A stretch of 64,000 nucleotides of DNA, from assembly GCA_965226825.1 (NCBI GenBank), contig CBDDED010000003.1:1364001-1428000 (forward strand), given 5' to 3'. Position 1 is the first letter of the stretch, and every line of letters begins with the position of its first letter. A model generated the notes under the pieces. The model worked only from the letters and a program-made list of their open reading frames with translations. It did not search any database and was not told the DNA's origin. Below, in pieces: positions 62,829-64,000 of this stretch. Both the position numbers and the translations under genes were made by a program. The stretch comes from Io17-Chloro-G2 sp965226825. Its GTDB lineage: Bacteria; Chloroflexota; Dehalococcoidia; Lucifugimonadales; UBA3495.

Positions 62829-63800
62829 ATGGCGGTTGACAACACCTTAGTCGTGGGCACCATTGGATACGGAGTTTTTTGGACCAAAAACGACGGGAAG
62901 GACTGGGACAGGTCCAATTTCGTCTCCGGCCTGCCCTTCGGCACCCGGGTTTACTACCTGGTATCCCATCCTCATAAGCCTGAGATTATTTTTGCCGGCA
63001 CCGATTTCGGCCTAGCCCGGAGTGAGGATGGGGGCAAGAGCTGGCAGATTGGAGAAGACGCTCTGGCCGATTACTCCGTTTGGTCGCTGGCGATTGACCC
63101 GGATGAGCCCGAAGTTATGTTTGCCGGAACATCCCAAGGCTATCTGTTCCGGTCCATGAACGGGGGCGATAGCTGGGAGCAACGCCCGGTCGAAGTAGCG
63201 GAGGAATGCGTTAACGTCGGAATACCGAGGACCACCACCATAGCCATTGACCCCGCCGATACCAACAGCATCTGGATGGGTATTGAAGTCGACGGGATGC
63301 GCCGCAGCCGCGACCGGGGTGAAACGTGGTCGAGGGTGGACGTGAGAAACCCCGACGGCCACGACATCAAGATCAGCAACGGGGAACCCCACACGGTCTT
63401 AATCATGACCAACAGCGACCTCTACGCCAGCACCGATGACGGGGCCACCTGGAAGGCAACCAGCGCCAGGGAGTCATTCCCCTACACGTTCTGCCGGAAC
63501 ATGGCGGTCCAGCCGGGGCATCCCCAAAACGTGTTCTTGAGCCACGGCGACGGAGCGCCCGGAACCACCGGAATGCTTCTCAGGTCCAGGGACAGCGGGG
63601 ATTCCTGGGAAACCATCACGCTGGACCCGGAACCCAACTCCTCCATGTGGACTGTCGCGGTGCACGAGGCAGACCCCAACCTCATGTACGCCAACAGCGT
63701 TTTCGGCTATATTTACCGCAGCGACGACGGCGGGGATTCCTGGGGCAAGATGTCCCGGGAGCTCAGCGAAATTCGCAGCATGATTTGGGTCCCTAACTAA
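62829..63800 (+). CDS. BNR/YCF48-type beta-propeller protein
   Basis: A 323-aa protein of repeated sialidase-like (BNR) units: WTKNDGKDWDRSNF, ARSEDGGKSWQIGE, FRSMNGGDSWEQRP, RRSRDRGETWSRVD, YASTDDGATWKATS, LRSRDSGDSWETIT, and YRSDDGGDSWGKMS. Each repeat has the S.D.G..W Asp-box. This makes a seven-bladed propeller of the photosystem-assembly-factor or VPS10 type. The role is binding or glycosidase-like; none can be assigned. AAGGAGGT sits at ideal distance before the ATG. There is no signal peptide. It is followed after 56 bases by another gene in the same direction, so probably an operon. Confidence 0.88.
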   Translation: MAVDNTLVVGTIGYGVFWTKNDGKDWDRSNFVSGLPFGTRVYYLVSHPHKPEIIFAGTDFGLARSEDGGKSWQIGEDALADYSVWSLAIDPDEPEVMFAGTSQGYLFRSMNGGDSWEQRPVEVAEECVNVGIPRTTTIAIDPADTNSIWMGIEVDGMRRSRDRGETWSRVDVRNPDGHDIKISNGEPHTVLIMTNSDLYASTDDGATWKATSARESFPYTFCRNMAVQPGHPQNVFLSHGDGAPGTTGMLLRSRDSGDSWETITLDPEPNSSMWTVAVHEADPNLMYANSVFGYIYRSDDGGDSWGKMSRELSEIRSMIWVPN

Positions 63801-63856
63801 GCAAATCCGGTCAACCATAGCTTTCCCCGGCCGGCCGGGAGCAAGAGGAGGCTGAT

Positions 63857-64000
63857 ATGGGAATTTTTGCAACCCTGAAGGAAATCCGCGGCGGCTACCC
63901 CGGAGGATGGAAGAAGTACTCCCACGGCAAGGCCAACCACCGGGAAACTCCGCCCTTTGTTCAACCAACGAACCCCGACGACCGGCGAAGTCTGATACCC
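63857..64000 (+). CDS. Hypothetical protein, cut by the window edge
   Basis: ATG 63857 follows AGAGGAGG and opens an uninterrupted 48-codon frame to the last base: MGIFATLKEIRGGYPGGWKK and onward. Too little is present to assign a family. Its position suggests co-transcription with the propeller gene. Confidence 0.6.
   Translation, partial: MGIFATLKEIRGGYPGGWKKYSHGKANHRETPPFVQPTNPDDRRSLIP

Noticed and set aside
1..64000. CRISPR array or cas genes
   Set aside because: I found no regularly spaced repeats and no Cas-like proteins in the window.

Overview
The window looks like a piece of a high-GC (roughly 58-60%) Chloroflexota chromosome, most likely Dehalococcoidia or the SAR202 group. The basis is indirect. 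A tmRNA gene encodes the proteolysis tag GEREFALAA, whose GER start I recall from Dehalococcoides-type tags. The right-hand part carries three tandem luciferase-like flavin monooxygenases, another flavin-dependent oxygenase, SDR, MBL-fold and TPP enzymes and a DUF1800/DUF1501/NHL block, a set typical of such genomes. No rRNA or ribosomal protein is present to confirm this.

Positions 1 to about 39.8 kb read as an integrated accessory island. It ends at a tyrosine recombinase (38594-39679, minus) lying against the 3' end of tRNA-Arg(TCT) (39845-39920, minus), with a small XRE regulator beside it. The island holds four decayed copies of one IS3-family element, IS21 and IS1182/IS5-like scraps, two serine recombinases, and pseudogenes (DUF4268, a VWA fragment, a second NERD copy). 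It also holds many genes of defence type: a fused MntA-HEPN protein, a Uma2 nuclease, a NERD nuclease, a PD-(D/E)XK-like protein and a UvrD-type helicase with a C-terminal membrane anchor.

The centrepiece is a same-strand run from 9889 to 24185. It contains a type III-like restriction helicase/nuclease (Res), a PIN-domain protein overlapping its end, a Mod methyltransferase with a low-GC mosaic target-recognition segment, a DUF5677-like protein, and a RelE-like domain fused to a UvrD helicase. These are followed by a zinc-ribbon ORF, a small unknown, a large protein with an N-terminal SH3/Tudor-like fold and a GrpE-like C-terminus, and a dedicated Hsp70-family ATPase. I read this as restriction-modification genes next to a GrpE/Hsp70-like chaperone module, and I think it is the best candidate here for an undescribed defence system.

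From 40 to 64 kb the content is backbone-like: an MFS transporter, a TPP-dependent enzyme, a mycothiol-dependent-isomerase-like protein and a peroxiredoxin-like gene. That last gene has an in-frame TGA at the peroxidatic cysteine, followed by a good bacterial SECIS-like hairpin, so it is a probable selenoprotein. Next come the MBL-fold hydrolase, the three LLM oxidoreductases, tmRNA with a possible small insertion downstream (HTH, DUF3800), an NHL propeller/DUF1501/DUF1800 operon, an acyl-CoA-dehydrogenase-fold monooxygenase, an SDR and a BNR-type propeller protein. Short dispersed repeats (REP-like singlets and doublets, and a 161-bp MITE-like element) occur in this half; I saw none in the island.
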